A stretch of 64,000 bases of DNA, taken from Methanomicrobiales archaeon (GTDB lineage Archaea > Halobacteriota > Methanomicrobia > Methanomicrobiales > Methanospirillaceae). How positions within the stretch are numbered: position 1 is the stretch's first letter; every line of letters begins with the position of its first letter. The notes beneath the pieces were generated by a model. It made no database searches. It saw only the letters and a list, made by a program, of their open reading frames with translations, and was not told the DNA's origin. Shown piece after piece: positions 1 to 7,686 of this stretch. The stretch lies in assembly GCA_025350045.1 (NCBI GenBank), contig JANXYM010000043.1, positions 1-64,000 of the forward strand, read 5' to 3'. The position numbers and the translations under genes are program-made.

Positions 1-150
1 TTCCACCATTATGCGGCAAGCCTTCTGCATTTTTGGCGGGAGAATGGCATACGTCGCCGCTGGCATTTGCCCGAGATAGACGGGTTTTTGTGCTGCCGGG
101 TTGATCTTAGCTCGGGATGTTGACGGGAGAGCTCCTGCTAAGTTACTCAT
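1..150 (-). CDS. Unknown protein, truncated by the left window edge
   Basis: A start codon at 150 opens a frame that runs without a stop to base 1, giving 50 visible residues beginning MSNLAGALPSTS. Its ATG overlaps the last codon and stop of the ribbon-helix-helix gene upstream (sequence GATGAGTAA), so the two are probably translationally coupled. The visible part holds several Pro and Ala residues and the stretch YAILPPKMQKACRI; I recognise no domain. Position in an integrase-bearing block suggests an element-encoded protein. Confidence 0.5.
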   Translation of the reverse strand, partial: MSNLAGALPSTSRAKINPAAQKPVYLGQMPAATYAILPPKMQKACRIMVE

Positions 151-301
151 CCCTCAACTCCCACTTTTCAGACGTTTCCCCTATACCCATCTGGTTACTG
201 AGGGCTCTTTCAATCACCCGGCTTCTCGGGATGTCTCCCCGGTTCAGGTCGATCCGCTCCAATAAAGGAACGGGCAGGTTTATGCAAATGTGTTTTCTCA
301 A
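143..301 (-). CDS. Ribbon-helix-helix (CopG/Arc-type) DNA-binding protein, TTG start
   Basis: A 52-residue protein starting at a TTG codon (301), preceded by a strong GGAGGT ribosome-binding site at 309-314 with 7-nt spacing. The N-terminal beta strand (RKHICINLPVPLLERI) followed by two predicted helices (RSRVIERAL) has the pattern of ribbon-helix-helix repressors, which bind DNA as dimers through the paired strands. Such small regulators are common in archaeal viruses and plasmids. The stop overlaps the start of the next gene. The non-ATG start and small size make it easy to miss. The function as a repressor of the element is an inference. Confidence 0.7.
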   Translation of the reverse strand: MRKHICINLPVPLLERIDLNRGDIPRSRVIERALSNQMGIGETSEKWELRDE

Positions 302-391
302 AGTCTTTACCTCCAATCTGTTTGATATTCTCTTTAATCGTGTGAATAGGTATAAAAAGACGGAAAGAGCACAGATACATTACAGATAACT

Positions 392-1120
392 GTGACAACC
401 CCCCAAGCAAAATATACCTGGCGTATAAAAAATGAGGGAAAAGGAGGGAAAACTCCGTTAGAAGAGATCAATCGGAACGCAATAATCATTACATTGGGGC
501 AACGCCCCGGGCGATCTCACGTTTTTATCAGAGCAAACCGGATCATAGTCTGGTTATACGATAAGAGCGCCGCCGAATACGAAGAACATGATTTTTACAT
601 TTCAGCAAAGCGCCCCCATGTTAGCACGGCAGATATTTGGAATTGGACAAAAGGTCACCAGTCAAAACCTATGTTTTGGCTCCTGCATCAATTTGAGGAA
701 TTCGGGACCTGGGGGGGCCTTCACGAAATAGACCCAACTCCGATCAAAAACTTTCAAAAAGATTTTAACGATGAAAAAATTATGTGGATGGCGCTTAATC
801 CCAAATATCCCTCAACAGCCTCGCTACCCTATCAAATCGCTTGTCGTTGTCAATGCTGCGCGAAAGTGTTTGTGGCAACGGATAAGAGACAACGGTTTTG
901 TGCCCCCGAATGCCGTATCGTGTATCATAATATCGCGAGGAAAATAAAGGCAAAAAAAGAGAAGAGATCCCGCTTTGAGGAATTAGGAACCTGGGAGGGC
1001 CTTCACGATCCCCGATGTGTCGTTTGTGGGGGGGTCCTTAATGGAAGAAGTGATGCAAAGACATGCGGTGATCAGTGCAGACAGAAAAAACACAGAGCCG
1101 AAAAAAAGTCAATCCTTTAA
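392..1120 (+). CDS. Zinc-ribbon protein with duplicated motif, unknown function
   Basis: A protein of 242 residues with a GTG start at 392; no clear ribosome-binding site is visible, so the start is uncertain. The C-terminal third has two Cys clusters of zinc-ribbon type: CRCQCC followed by FCAPEC, then CVVCGG followed by CGDQC. The second elements resemble the C-x3-C ends of CGNR-like zinc ribbons. A 12-residue motif, FEE(F/L)GTWxGLH, occurs twice, about 94 codons apart, and its DNA is also nearly identical. The many Lys/Arg residues around the second ribbon suggest nucleic-acid binding. The 3' end overlaps the end of the convergent integrase gene by 12 nt. I do not recognise the family. Confidence 0.65.
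   Translation: MTTPQAKYTWRIKNEGKGGKTPLEEINRNAIIITLGQRPGRSHVFIRANRIIVWLYDKSAAEYEEHDFYISAKRPHVSTADIWNWTKGHQSKPMFWLLHQFEEFGTWGGLHEIDPTPIKNFQKDFNDEKIMWMALNPKYPSTASLPYQIACRCQCCAKVFVATDKRQRFCAPECRIVYHNIARKIKAKKEKRSRFEELGTWEGLHDPRCVVCGGVLNGRSDAKTCGDQCRQKKHRAEKKSIL
692..1008 (+). repeat. 35-bp imperfect direct repeat within a gene
   Basis: Copies lie at 692-726 and 974-1008 and match at 32 of 35 bases by eye. Both are read in the same frame of the zinc-ribbon gene and encode the FEE(F/L)GTWxGLH motif. The DNA-level identity points to a fairly recent internal duplication or slippage. Confidence 0.8.
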
Positions 1121-2272
1121 TCCCTCTGCGATCTCTGCTGCCCGTGTAAGCTGCGCGATCTGTTTCTGCATTCTCTCGATCTCACGTTCAAGCGCTATCT
1201 GCCGGTCGGACTGTTGATCTACCTTCTCCTGCAATCCTTTGGTACTCTCACTGGTCAGGATACTTAATGCGGATTGTGCCTTCAAAAATTCCTTACCAAT
1301 ACCGGCATCCCCCATCCTTGCATATACAAAATCCAGTGAGTTATTCCAGTGTCCCATAATCAGGTGTGCCACATCTTCGTTACGGAATCCCTGGTTTGCC
1401 GCAATCCTCCACCACTTTCTTACAACATGGGGGGATAATGGGTGAATATGCGTCTTTTTATCAGGTTTTAATTGTTCTTTGTCGAGAACTCTGCTTATTG
1501 TATTGTACCAGATGGCTCGGGCTCCAAAAGTGCTAATACCAAGCAACCGTTGATCTTCTTGGGGTAGCAATCGGTTCTTGTCCCTGAACCGATCATTTAA
1601 GCCTTCGTTACGTTGATAGGATGCTGATAAGAATTTCATCCGCTCCGAACCCAACCAGATCGATACAACCTCTTTGCATTCATCGGTCATGAACACGGTC
1701 CGGGCCCTGCCATTCTTAGTGTATTCTTTCCGAAGGTGAATTCTGGCGGGGTTGGCCCTCATATCAACATCATCCAGTTGAACATCACACAGCTCACCCA
1801 GCCTACATGCGGTTGACGCTAGCACCATTACCAGAACCCGCCCCCGGATATCCGCAGCACCTACCATCTTACGCAGGATCTCCGTTGTCAGTTCCCCCTG
1901 GCGGGTCTCTGCATCCCCTGTCTTAGGTACAATCCGTTTCATTTCCTGTTTATTGAATGTGTGGTGGTTCAACCCATAGAAGGAGCGAACGGCAGTTAGG
2001 TATAACCCAACCGTCTTAGGGGGCTTCCCTTTCATGAAGTTCGCATAAGCGCCGATATCTTTGGTGGGATCTGTTTTCTTTCGGACATGGCTGCTTAATG
2101 CTGCGAGTGCGGCATCTGGGTTTGTCTTGTTGGGATCTGTATCCTTGAACAGGAATCTTGCATAATGCAGGAGTGCGTATTTGTAATTCTTCTTTGTTGC
2201 TTCTGACCAGTTGGCATTATCGCAGAACTCCTGCACTGTGTAGTATGTGAGCGTATCTGCCTTTTTTGCCAT
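1109..2272 (-). CDS. Tyrosine recombinase / integrase (phage integrase family)
   Basis: A site-specific recombinase of 387 residues. Residues about 10-110 look like the SAM-like core-binding domain. The catalytic domain shows the full tyrosine-recombinase set: Arg157 in TACRLGEL, Lys186 in the beta-hairpin, His282 and Arg285 in HVVRKW, His308 in GHWNN, and nucleophile Tyr317 in VYARM. A predicted coiled coil (about 350-385, rich in Gln/Glu/Arg) follows, which may multimerise the protein. It would cut and rejoin DNA at the element's attachment site. The gene is intact and is preceded by a TATA-like box very close to the start, implying a leaderless or nearly leaderless transcript. It lies at the junction with the core gene trkH. 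Confidence 0.92.
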   Translation of the reverse strand: MAKKADTLTYYTVQEFCDNANWSEATKKNYKYALLHYARFLFKDTDPNKTNPDAALAALSSHVRKKTDPTKDIGAYANFMKGKPPKTVGLYLTAVRSFYGLNHHTFNKQEMKRIVPKTGDAETRQGELTTEILRKMVGAADIRGRVLVMVLASTACRLGELCDVQLDDVDMRANPARIHLRKEYTKNGRARTVFMTDECKEVVSIWLGSERMKFLSASYQRNEGLNDRFRDKNRLLPQEDQRLLGISTFGARAIWYNTISRVLDKEQLKPDKKTHIHPLSPHVVRKWWRIAANQGFRNEDVAHLIMGHWNNSLDFVYARMGDAGIGKEFLKAQSALSILTSESTKGLQEKVDQQSDRQIALEREIERMQKQIAQLTRAAEIAEGLKD

Positions 2273-2291
2273 GATTTAGTGTATGGTTTTT

Positions 2292-2305
2292 CTATATAAA
2301 TAAAT
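2292..2305 (-). promoter_or_regulatory. TATA-like box of the integrase gene
   Basis: On the minus strand this reads ATTTATTTATATAG, about 20-33 nt upstream of the integrase ATG. That spacing matches an archaeal TATA box (normally about 25 nt before the transcription start) and a leaderless mRNA. It sits in a very AT-rich gap. Confidence 0.5.
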
Positions 2306-2380
2306 GTTGTTAAGTTAGTGTTGATAATAAAATAACAAAAGTAAAGTTGTTTTGGAGGGACCCCGGGCAGGTTTGGGGCA

Positions 2381-3838
2381 TTATTCATGTCTGCCAAACA
2401 GGGCCATGATAAGCATCACTACCGGGATCACCTCAAGCCTGCCCAGCCACATCACGCAGATAAAGATCCATTTTGAAAGGACGGGCATATCGGGAGATAC
2501 ATAGCCCGAACCCAGGCCGCAGGTGGAGAACGCGGAGACAACTTCGAGAACAATCTCCGTTATGGAGAATGAAGTGAGATGGAACTGGATGATGGCAAGC
2601 GTAGCGACAAATATGACTGCCACCGAGAGGATGATCACCAGCATATTCTTTGCAACCTCAAGCTCTGCGGTAGATTTAGGAATTACCCGTCCCTCGAGCC
2701 TGAACGGCATGAGCACCTTGCCACTGACAAAGAGACGCCGGAACCACCAGAGCAGGGCACGGACGGCAAGCATGACCCGGTGCAGTTTTATCCCGCCTGC
2801 AGTACTACCGCTCGCTCCCCCGATAAAGACCAGCATCGCGAGGAAGAGGATGGTTACGCTTGCCCACGAATGAATATGAGCGATAGAAAATCCTGTCGTA
2901 GTGATGGCAGATACGGTCATGAAGAGCCCCTGGTGCAGGGCAGGCAGGTAGTCAAGGTTGTTAAAAAAGACCAGATCGTAGGTCAGGACAGCAGTGCCCA
3001 AAGCAACAAAGACAAAGAAGAGCTTGATCTGTTCATCGCCAAACAGGCTCCAGCGCCGGTTTTCCAACATATGATAATAGAGTTTGAACGGCAGGGCACC
3101 TGCGATCATGATGGGGATAAGAATGAGCTCAAGCAAAACGCTGTGGTAATACAGTATCCCTCCGGTATGCAAAGTAAATCCTCCGGTGGATATTGCAGAA
3201 AGAGCAAGATTGACCGATTCCCATAAGGAGAGGCCGGTAAACAGGATGAGTCCTAAGGCAAAGAATGTAAGAATCCCATAGATCTTCCAGAGCGCTCTGC
3301 CTGTAGAGACCACGCCCTGCATCAGCGGTTCGTCCCTGCTTTCCGTGCGAAAGATCTTTGACCGGGAGAGCCCGGTGCTGCTGGACATCGCAATCGCGAA
3401 TGCAATAATCCCGATACCGCTGATCCACTGCATGTAGGATCGCCAGAAAAGGAGAGTATGAGGAGCGGCCTCCAGGGATCGCATCATGGTAAAAGCCGTG
3501 CCGGTCCAGCCAGACATTCCTTCGAAGAGCGCGTCAGTAAATCCCATGTGCAGCCCGAGCATGAACGGCAGGCCACTCACCATAGCACTGGCAAACCAGA
3601 AGAGGGCAACCGAACACAGGGCAGTTGAAAGCCGGAGAACCCGTTCAGTACGGGGTAGTCTTCGTATGAGCATCCCGATCAGGTAAAACGTCATGGGCAC
3701 TGCGGCCATGGGCAGGAGCATATTCCACTCGGAGAAAAGGATTGCAACAATGAGCGGAACACAGGTGATCGGGGCAATGAATACAAAAATGTCCCCGAGA
3801 TCCGCAATGATCGTGGAAAGATGCTCAAACCGGTGCAT
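2381..3838 (-). CDS. trkH: TrkH-family potassium uptake membrane subunit
   Basis: An integral membrane protein of 485 residues, the normal TrkH/KtrB length, with about ten hydrophobic segments. The four pore-loop repeats that form the K+ selectivity filter are visible, each with its central glycine: GWTGTAF, SAISTGGFT, SAITTTGFS and SAFSTCGLG. The protein moves K+ across the cytoplasmic membrane, normally together with a cytoplasmic NAD-binding TrkA gating subunit. No trkA gene is adjacent, so the regulatory partner must be encoded elsewhere. It reads away from the oxygen-detoxification operon, with a 70-nt gap to dfx. Confidence 0.9.
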   Translation of the reverse strand: MHRFEHLSTIIADLGDIFVFIAPITCVPLIVAILFSEWNMLLPMAAVPMTFYLIGMLIRRLPRTERVLRLSTALCSVALFWFASAMVSGLPFMLGLHMGFTDALFEGMSGWTGTAFTMMRSLEAAPHTLLFWRSYMQWISGIGIIAFAIAMSSSTGLSRSKIFRTESRDEPLMQGVVSTGRALWKIYGILTFFALGLILFTGLSLWESVNLALSAISTGGFTLHTGGILYYHSVLLELILIPIMIAGALPFKLYYHMLENRRWSLFGDEQIKLFFVFVALGTAVLTYDLVFFNNLDYLPALHQGLFMTVSAITTTGFSIAHIHSWASVTILFLAMLVFIGGASGSTAGGIKLHRVMLAVRALLWWFRRLFVSGKVLMPFRLEGRVIPKSTAELEVAKNMLVIILSVAVIFVATLAIIQFHLTSFSITEIVLEVVSAFSTCGLGSGYVSPDMPVLSKWIFICVMWLGRLEVIPVVMLIMALFGRHE

Positions 3839-3908
3839 CGCTAAAGAATTGCCACTGAGGCTCTATTAGTGTTTGCCTCTCGTCAGCGTGAAAAAGCAGG
3901 TGGGGGGA

Positions 3909-4289
3909 TCAGAGTTTGTTTGTCCAGAGACCGTGCACATTGCAGTATGCACGTGCCTTAACATTGGTATCGGCAGTGCAGAATTCTGCTTCAGGCTTTT
4001 CACCGGGTTTTAATCCAACTACGGAGAGATTTTTTCCGGAGGTCACTTCGATCCATTCAATATAATGTTTCTCTTCCATGGGATGAGGAATGGAACCGAC
4101 TTTCACCAGAACACCTTGTGCAGATTTCCCAATGACCGGTACATGTTTCTCCTTTCCCTGATCATCGGTTTTTTCCACCTGCAACTCCATGGGTTTACCA
4201 CAGCACGCGAGGGTTCCTCCGGAAGCATGGACAACCATAGTAATATTTCCGCACACACTGCATTTGTAGATCTCAAGCTTTTTCGTCAT
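3909..4289 (-). CDS. dfx: Desulfoferrodoxin / superoxide reductase
   Basis: A protein of 126 residues that reduces superoxide to hydrogen peroxide in the cytoplasm. The N-terminal desulforedoxin-like site (centre I) has the Cys pairs CSVCG and ACCGKP. The catalytic non-haem iron site (centre II) has its His ligands in KHVPVI, PHPMEEKHY and CNVHG plus the Cys of AYCNVHG. I chose the ATG at 4289, preceded by GGAG at good spacing, instead of the upstream in-frame ATG at 4310 that overlaps fprA. It is the last gene of a rubredoxin-fprA-dfx operon, 13 nt after fprA. Confidence 0.93.
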   Translation of the reverse strand: MTKKLEIYKCSVCGNITMVVHASGGTLACCGKPMELQVEKTDDQGKEKHVPVIGKSAQGVLVKVGSIPHPMEEKHYIEWIEVTSGKNLSVVGLKPGEKPEAEFCTADTNVKARAYCNVHGLWTNKL

Positions 4290-4302
4290 ACAGATATCTC
4301 CG

Positions 4303-5487
4303 TTATACAATCATAATCTCGCGGTGCTTCATTAAGATATCGTCAGCAAGCCGGTCAAGCTGCTTTAATGTCGCCTCATCCGGTTGCCCTTTCACCATAA
4401 CCGGCTCAAGGACTTCCACCCTGACGTGATCTAACATCTTTACTATCGTTTCGACTGTTTTACCCCCCCAGCCATAGGATCCGATAACCGATGCAAACCG
4501 GACTTTGGGTTTGAGCACGTTTGCCAGATAGGTGGCATATATGACCTGTGGGTGGGGGCCAAAGAGGACGGTGGGTGTTCCCACCACAATCGTTGCTGTA
4601 TCCACCAGTGCAAGCGCCAGATCCCCGACATCAGTAACGTTTAGGTTGAACGGTTTTACCGTGATCCCGCGGGTGATCAGGGCATTGGTGAGGTGCTCTA
4701 CCAACTTCTCTGTACTGCCATGCATCGAGACGTATGGAATAACGACTTCGTTCTTCACCGCATCAGACGTCCAGTCGGCATAGGCATCGAGAATGAACTG
4801 CGGGTGTTTGTAGATCGGTCCGTGGCTGGGAGCAATCTGTTTGAGCGGGAGTGTTTTTACCATCTCAAGATGCCCTTTGATACTGGTGCGAAAAGGCATC
4901 ATAATCTCGGCATAATACTTTTTTGCTGACCGGTAGCATGCAGCATCTTCGGTCACGAACAGGTCAGAGGATGCCATGTGGAACCCGAAGAGATCGCAGG
5001 AGAAGAGGATCTGGTCTTCTTTGAGATAGGTTACCTGAGTCTCGGGCCAGTGTGTCCACGGGGTGATATGAAATTCAAGGGTCCGGTCACCCAGCGACAG
5101 GGTTTCTTTGTCCTTAATAACCTTGAACCGGTTGTCCGGGAGCTGGAGAAGGGCAATGAGAAATTCTTTGCATTTCTCGTTGGTCACTACCATCGCATTC
5201 GGATAGAATTCGAGGATCATCGGCAGCGAACCGGAGTGATCCTGTTCTGCATGGTTGACGATCACGTAATCGATCTGTTCAACCCCGAGTTTGAGCAGGT
5301 TTGATACCAGCTCAAACTCCTTTTTTGGATCAACCGTATCGATGAGTGCGGTCTTTTCGCTTCCCCTGACCAGGTAGGCGTTGTAGCTCGTGCCGTCCGG
5401 GAGGGGGATTAAAGCATCGAAAAGACGCCGGTCAAAATCCAGTGCACCCACCCAGAAGATTCCCTGTGCTATTTCCCGTGAAACCAT
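4303..5487 (-). CDS. fprA: A-type flavoprotein FprA (F420H2 oxidase)
   Basis: A flavodiiron protein of 394 residues. The N-terminal metallo-beta-lactamase domain (about 1-245) carries the diiron-ligand motif H79-x-E81-x-D83-H84 in NHAEQDHSGS. The C-terminal flavodoxin domain (about 250-394) has the FMN phosphate loop SMHGST. In methanogens this family reduces O2 to water with electrons from reduced F420; the electron donor is known for the family and not provable from sequence. The gene follows a rubredoxin gene by 5 nt and precedes desulfoferrodoxin, so the operon handles both O2 and superoxide. Confidence 0.93.
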   Translation of the reverse strand: MVSREIAQGIFWVGALDFDRRLFDALIPLPDGTSYNAYLVRGSEKTALIDTVDPKKEFELVSNLLKLGVEQIDYVIVNHAEQDHSGSLPMILEFYPNAMVVTNEKCKEFLIALLQLPDNRFKVIKDKETLSLGDRTLEFHITPWTHWPETQVTYLKEDQILFSCDLFGFHMASSDLFVTEDAACYRSAKKYYAEIMMPFRTSIKGHLEMVKTLPLKQIAPSHGPIYKHPQFILDAYADWTSDAVKNEVVIPYVSMHGSTEKLVEHLTNALITRGITVKPFNLNVTDVGDLALALVDTATIVVGTPTVLFGPHPQVIYATYLANVLKPKVRFASVIGSYGWGGKTVETIVKMLDHVRVEVLEPVMVKGQPDEATLKQLDRLADDILMKHREIMIV

Positions 5488-5492
5488 AGCAA

Positions 5493-5660
5493 TCAGTTAC
5501 AACTCCGGTTAAAAAATCTCTTTGCAGCCCCGCAGACCGGGCATTGCCAGTCTCCTGCCATGGCAGTAAAATCCCTGCCTGGGGGAATATTCTGCACCGG
5601 TTCTCCCTTTTTTGGATCGTATTCATGTCCGCAGATTGCACACTGGTATTTTTCCGTCAA
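5493..5660 (-). CDS. Rubredoxin, TTG start
   Basis: A small electron carrier of 55 residues. The two iron-binding Cys pairs, CAICG near the N-terminus and CPVCG near residue 40, bracket the typical rubredoxin middle with EYDP and GDW. The start is TTG at 5660, preceded by GGAGG with 8-nt spacing. It heads the operon with fprA and desulfoferrodoxin and probably passes electrons to one or both. The C-terminal tail FFNRSCN carries a third, non-ligand Cys. The non-ATG start makes the gene easy to overlook; the Cys pattern makes the assignment secure. Confidence 0.92.
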   Translation of the reverse strand: MTEKYQCAICGHEYDPKKGEPVQNIPPGRDFTAMAGDWQCPVCGAAKRFFNRSCN

Positions 5661-5705
5661 AATAAAAACCTCCGAAGGGTTTTTGTTGTTACGTAGATAG
5701 GGAGA

Positions 5706-5718
5706 GATTTAAAATAAC
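5706..5718 (-). promoter_or_regulatory. Probable TATA box of the rubredoxin-fprA-dfx operon
   Basis: On the minus strand this reads GTTATTTTAAATC, about 46-58 nt before the rubredoxin TTG. This leaves a short leader that contains the GGAGG site. It is the only strongly AT-rich block in the 92-nt gap to the TOPRIM gene. Confidence 0.4.
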
Positions 5719-5752
5719 CGTTTCTATAGTGCGCAAACGCTCTTGTCAGGGT

Positions 5753-6316
5753 TCATGCGTTATGGCCGGGCAGTCCCGGAACAGGGTCAGCAAGATGATA
5801 CCGCTCTACAAAGAACTTGAACGACTGGTTTTTCAAAACCGCAGTTTCAAGCGAGAAGGATTTGAGGATCTCAAACATGAAATCGATCCGTGAGTCAAAG
5901 TGCCGGGGCATGAGCCTGTTGAATTCTTCTTTGAACATATCATCCGTTGCAAGGCGCATTTCAACACCGAGATCCCGGGCAGAAATCGCAGACAGCCCGG
6001 CATAATACCAGCTCTCGATCTCCTTGATCACAATGACAATGCTGTGACCGGAGATATTATTGAAATGGAAGTACAGGATCTGTTTTTTGTCCCGCACTGA
6101 TCGTTCGGTGTCGATATCGGCAACAAAGATATAATCATTGTTCATCTGCCGTACACTTTTTAAGAAATTGTTCACCTTCACCCGCTTGATACTGGCATAC
6201 GGGATGATCTCGATCGATTCATACCGCGAGATAAAGAGAGGTTTTACGATGCGGCCAAAGAACCTGACATCATCTTCCCCTTCAACGAGAATAAAAAGCC
6301 GCTTTTTCATGCTCAT
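5753..6316 (-). CDS. TOPRIM-like protein, partner of the AAA ATPase
   Basis: A protein of 187 residues. It begins with a TOPRIM-type motif, LFILVEGEDDVRFF (invariant Glu-Gly), and has the DxD motif in FVADIDTER near residue 65. These match small TOPRIM proteins of the DUF4435/DUF4276 kind encoded beside ABC-type ATPases. The later KEIESWYYAG also recalls that group. TOPRIM folds use the Glu and Asp residues to bind Mg2+ and cleave nucleic acid. Its ATG overlaps the ATPase stop by 4 nt (ATGA), so the two are translationally coupled. A two-gene defence role (compare PARIS AriA/AriB) is an inference; the family match needs a profile search. Confidence 0.65.
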   Translation of the reverse strand: MSMKKRLFILVEGEDDVRFFGRIVKPLFISRYESIEIIPYASIKRVKVNNFLKSVRQMNNDYIFVADIDTERSVRDKKQILYFHFNNISGHSIVIVIKEIESWYYAGLSAISARDLGVEMRLATDDMFKEEFNRLMPRHFDSRIDFMFEILKSFSLETAVLKNQSFKFFVERYHLADPVPGLPGHNA

Positions 6317-7578
6317 AATCCCAGCAGGTTCTGGACAAAGAGCTCTTCAATCCCAACCTCATTTTCAAGAAACGTCCTGACCTCTTCTTTATCCGCAGGG
6401 CGGGAAATTACTGAGAAACCCTCGCGGTCCCTTGTGATGAGCAGGATATCTTCCAGACGGACATGCTTGACCACCTCGGTGCTGTGGGTGGTGATCATCA
6501 GCTGCCTTCGTTCTGAGGACTCCTTCATCATCGCCATGACACGGGCGACCAGAAACGGGTGGATATGCCGTACCGGTTCTTCAATGACAACAAACGGTTT
6601 GTCCTCGAAATAGAGCGCGATTATCAGGGCAAAGATGGTGATGGTGCCATCTGACAGAGATGAGGCGGGAAGAACATGGCTCTTGGCATATCGTTCCCTT
6701 AACGTGAGGATAAGGGAGACATCCATGAACTTCTGCACGGAGAAATCCTCGATAAAAGGCAATGTGTCATGGAGAAGATTAGAGAATTTCCGTTTCTTTT
6801 CAGGATCTTCAATTATGGTTTTTACTACTACGGCAAGATTGCTGGCATCTTCCTCGAGATCCCGTTTTCCGGTGATTACCGCGCCTCGTTTCGGGAGTTT
6901 TGGATCGATATCATATACTGCTATCCGGTCAAAGAATTTCTCTACATGCGGAAGAGGATAGGCGTACGAGCTCTCCAGGAGAAGAGTCCGTTTCCTGAGA
7001 TGTACCCCGCGGAAAAAGACCGGGATCACATCGTCTTCAGACAAGGGGCAACCCTCAGGAATCTGCACGGCAAACTTCACATTGCCCTGTTCATTGGTCA
7101 CCTGAATCTCCCCGTGTCCAAGAGTGCAGGTATTAAAGACACCCGGTTCCTTTTGTTCGCACGACGAGACCTCGCATCCTATCACGAGACGATCCCGCGT
7201 TATTTCAAATCCGTCGCCCTCTGCATCGAACCGTATTGCAAACTCGTACGAGGATTCGCACGACTGGATTCCCAGAAGTGCACCCTCACCGGTCTTATGA
7301 TCGATAATCTCCAGCTTCTCATCAGGGGTATAGCTGATCCGGATTACCAGATCCCGATCATTTCCTATCCTCGCATTCCGGATATATTCTGATCCCCCCT
7401 GCATGGCGATCGCATTTGCCAGTCCGTTACGTGCGATATCCCGCAGGAATTTAAAAATACTGATAAAATTGGATTTTCCCGCGGCATTCGATCCTATGAC
7501 CACGTTGAAGCGGGACAGAGCAATATCGAGTTCTGAAAAACTCTTGAAATTTTCCACATGGACCTGCTGTATGGGCAT
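6313..7578 (-). CDS. AAA/ABC-type ATPase of the OLD/RecF-like class
   Basis: An ATPase of 421 residues with SMC/RecF architecture. It starts with IQQVHVENFKSF and Walker A GSNAAGKS (29-36). An ABC-signature-like SLSDGT, Walker B FVVIEEP and a switch His in ITTHSTEVV follow near 300-390. The ATP site is therefore complete. A GGAG ribosome-binding site lies 5 nt before the ATG. The downstream TOPRIM gene overlaps it. In OLD proteins the ATPase and TOPRIM are fused, while in two-gene anti-phage systems they are split as here. The biological trigger and target cannot be read from the sequence. Confidence 0.8.
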   Translation of the reverse strand: MPIQQVHVENFKSFSELDIALSRFNVVIGSNAAGKSNFISIFKFLRDIARNGLANAIAMQGGSEYIRNARIGNDRDLVIRISYTPDEKLEIIDHKTGEGALLGIQSCESSYEFAIRFDAEGDGFEITRDRLVIGCEVSSCEQKEPGVFNTCTLGHGEIQVTNEQGNVKFAVQIPEGCPLSEDDVIPVFFRGVHLRKRTLLLESSYAYPLPHVEKFFDRIAVYDIDPKLPKRGAVITGKRDLEEDASNLAVVVKTIIEDPEKKRKFSNLLHDTLPFIEDFSVQKFMDVSLILTLRERYAKSHVLPASSLSDGTITIFALIIALYFEDKPFVVIEEPVRHIHPFLVARVMAMMKESSERRQLMITTHSTEVVKHVRLEDILLITRDREGFSVISRPADKEEVRTFLENEVGIEELFVQNLLGL

Positions 7579-7686
7579 GAGAACTCCGTTATGTTCTCGT
7601 TACCCTGCAACAAAAAGAAGGTATTGGTCCTGAAGCTGAGGGAAAAAGGCGGAACTTTGCTGTCCCGATTCCCGAGAATACCCCTG

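Larger units (their letters stand above)
1..2380. mobile_element. End of an integrated genetic element (provirus or plasmid-like)
   Basis: This block carries a tyrosine recombinase, a ribbon-helix-helix regulator, a zinc-ribbon protein and a truncated unknown gene. It is visibly more AT-rich than the core genes that begin with TrkH at 2381. An integrase at the edge next to conserved chromosomal genes is the usual layout of an integrated archaeal virus or plasmid. No tRNA or direct-repeat attachment site can be identified in the window, so the exact boundary is unknown and the rest of the element would lie to the left. Confidence 0.55.
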
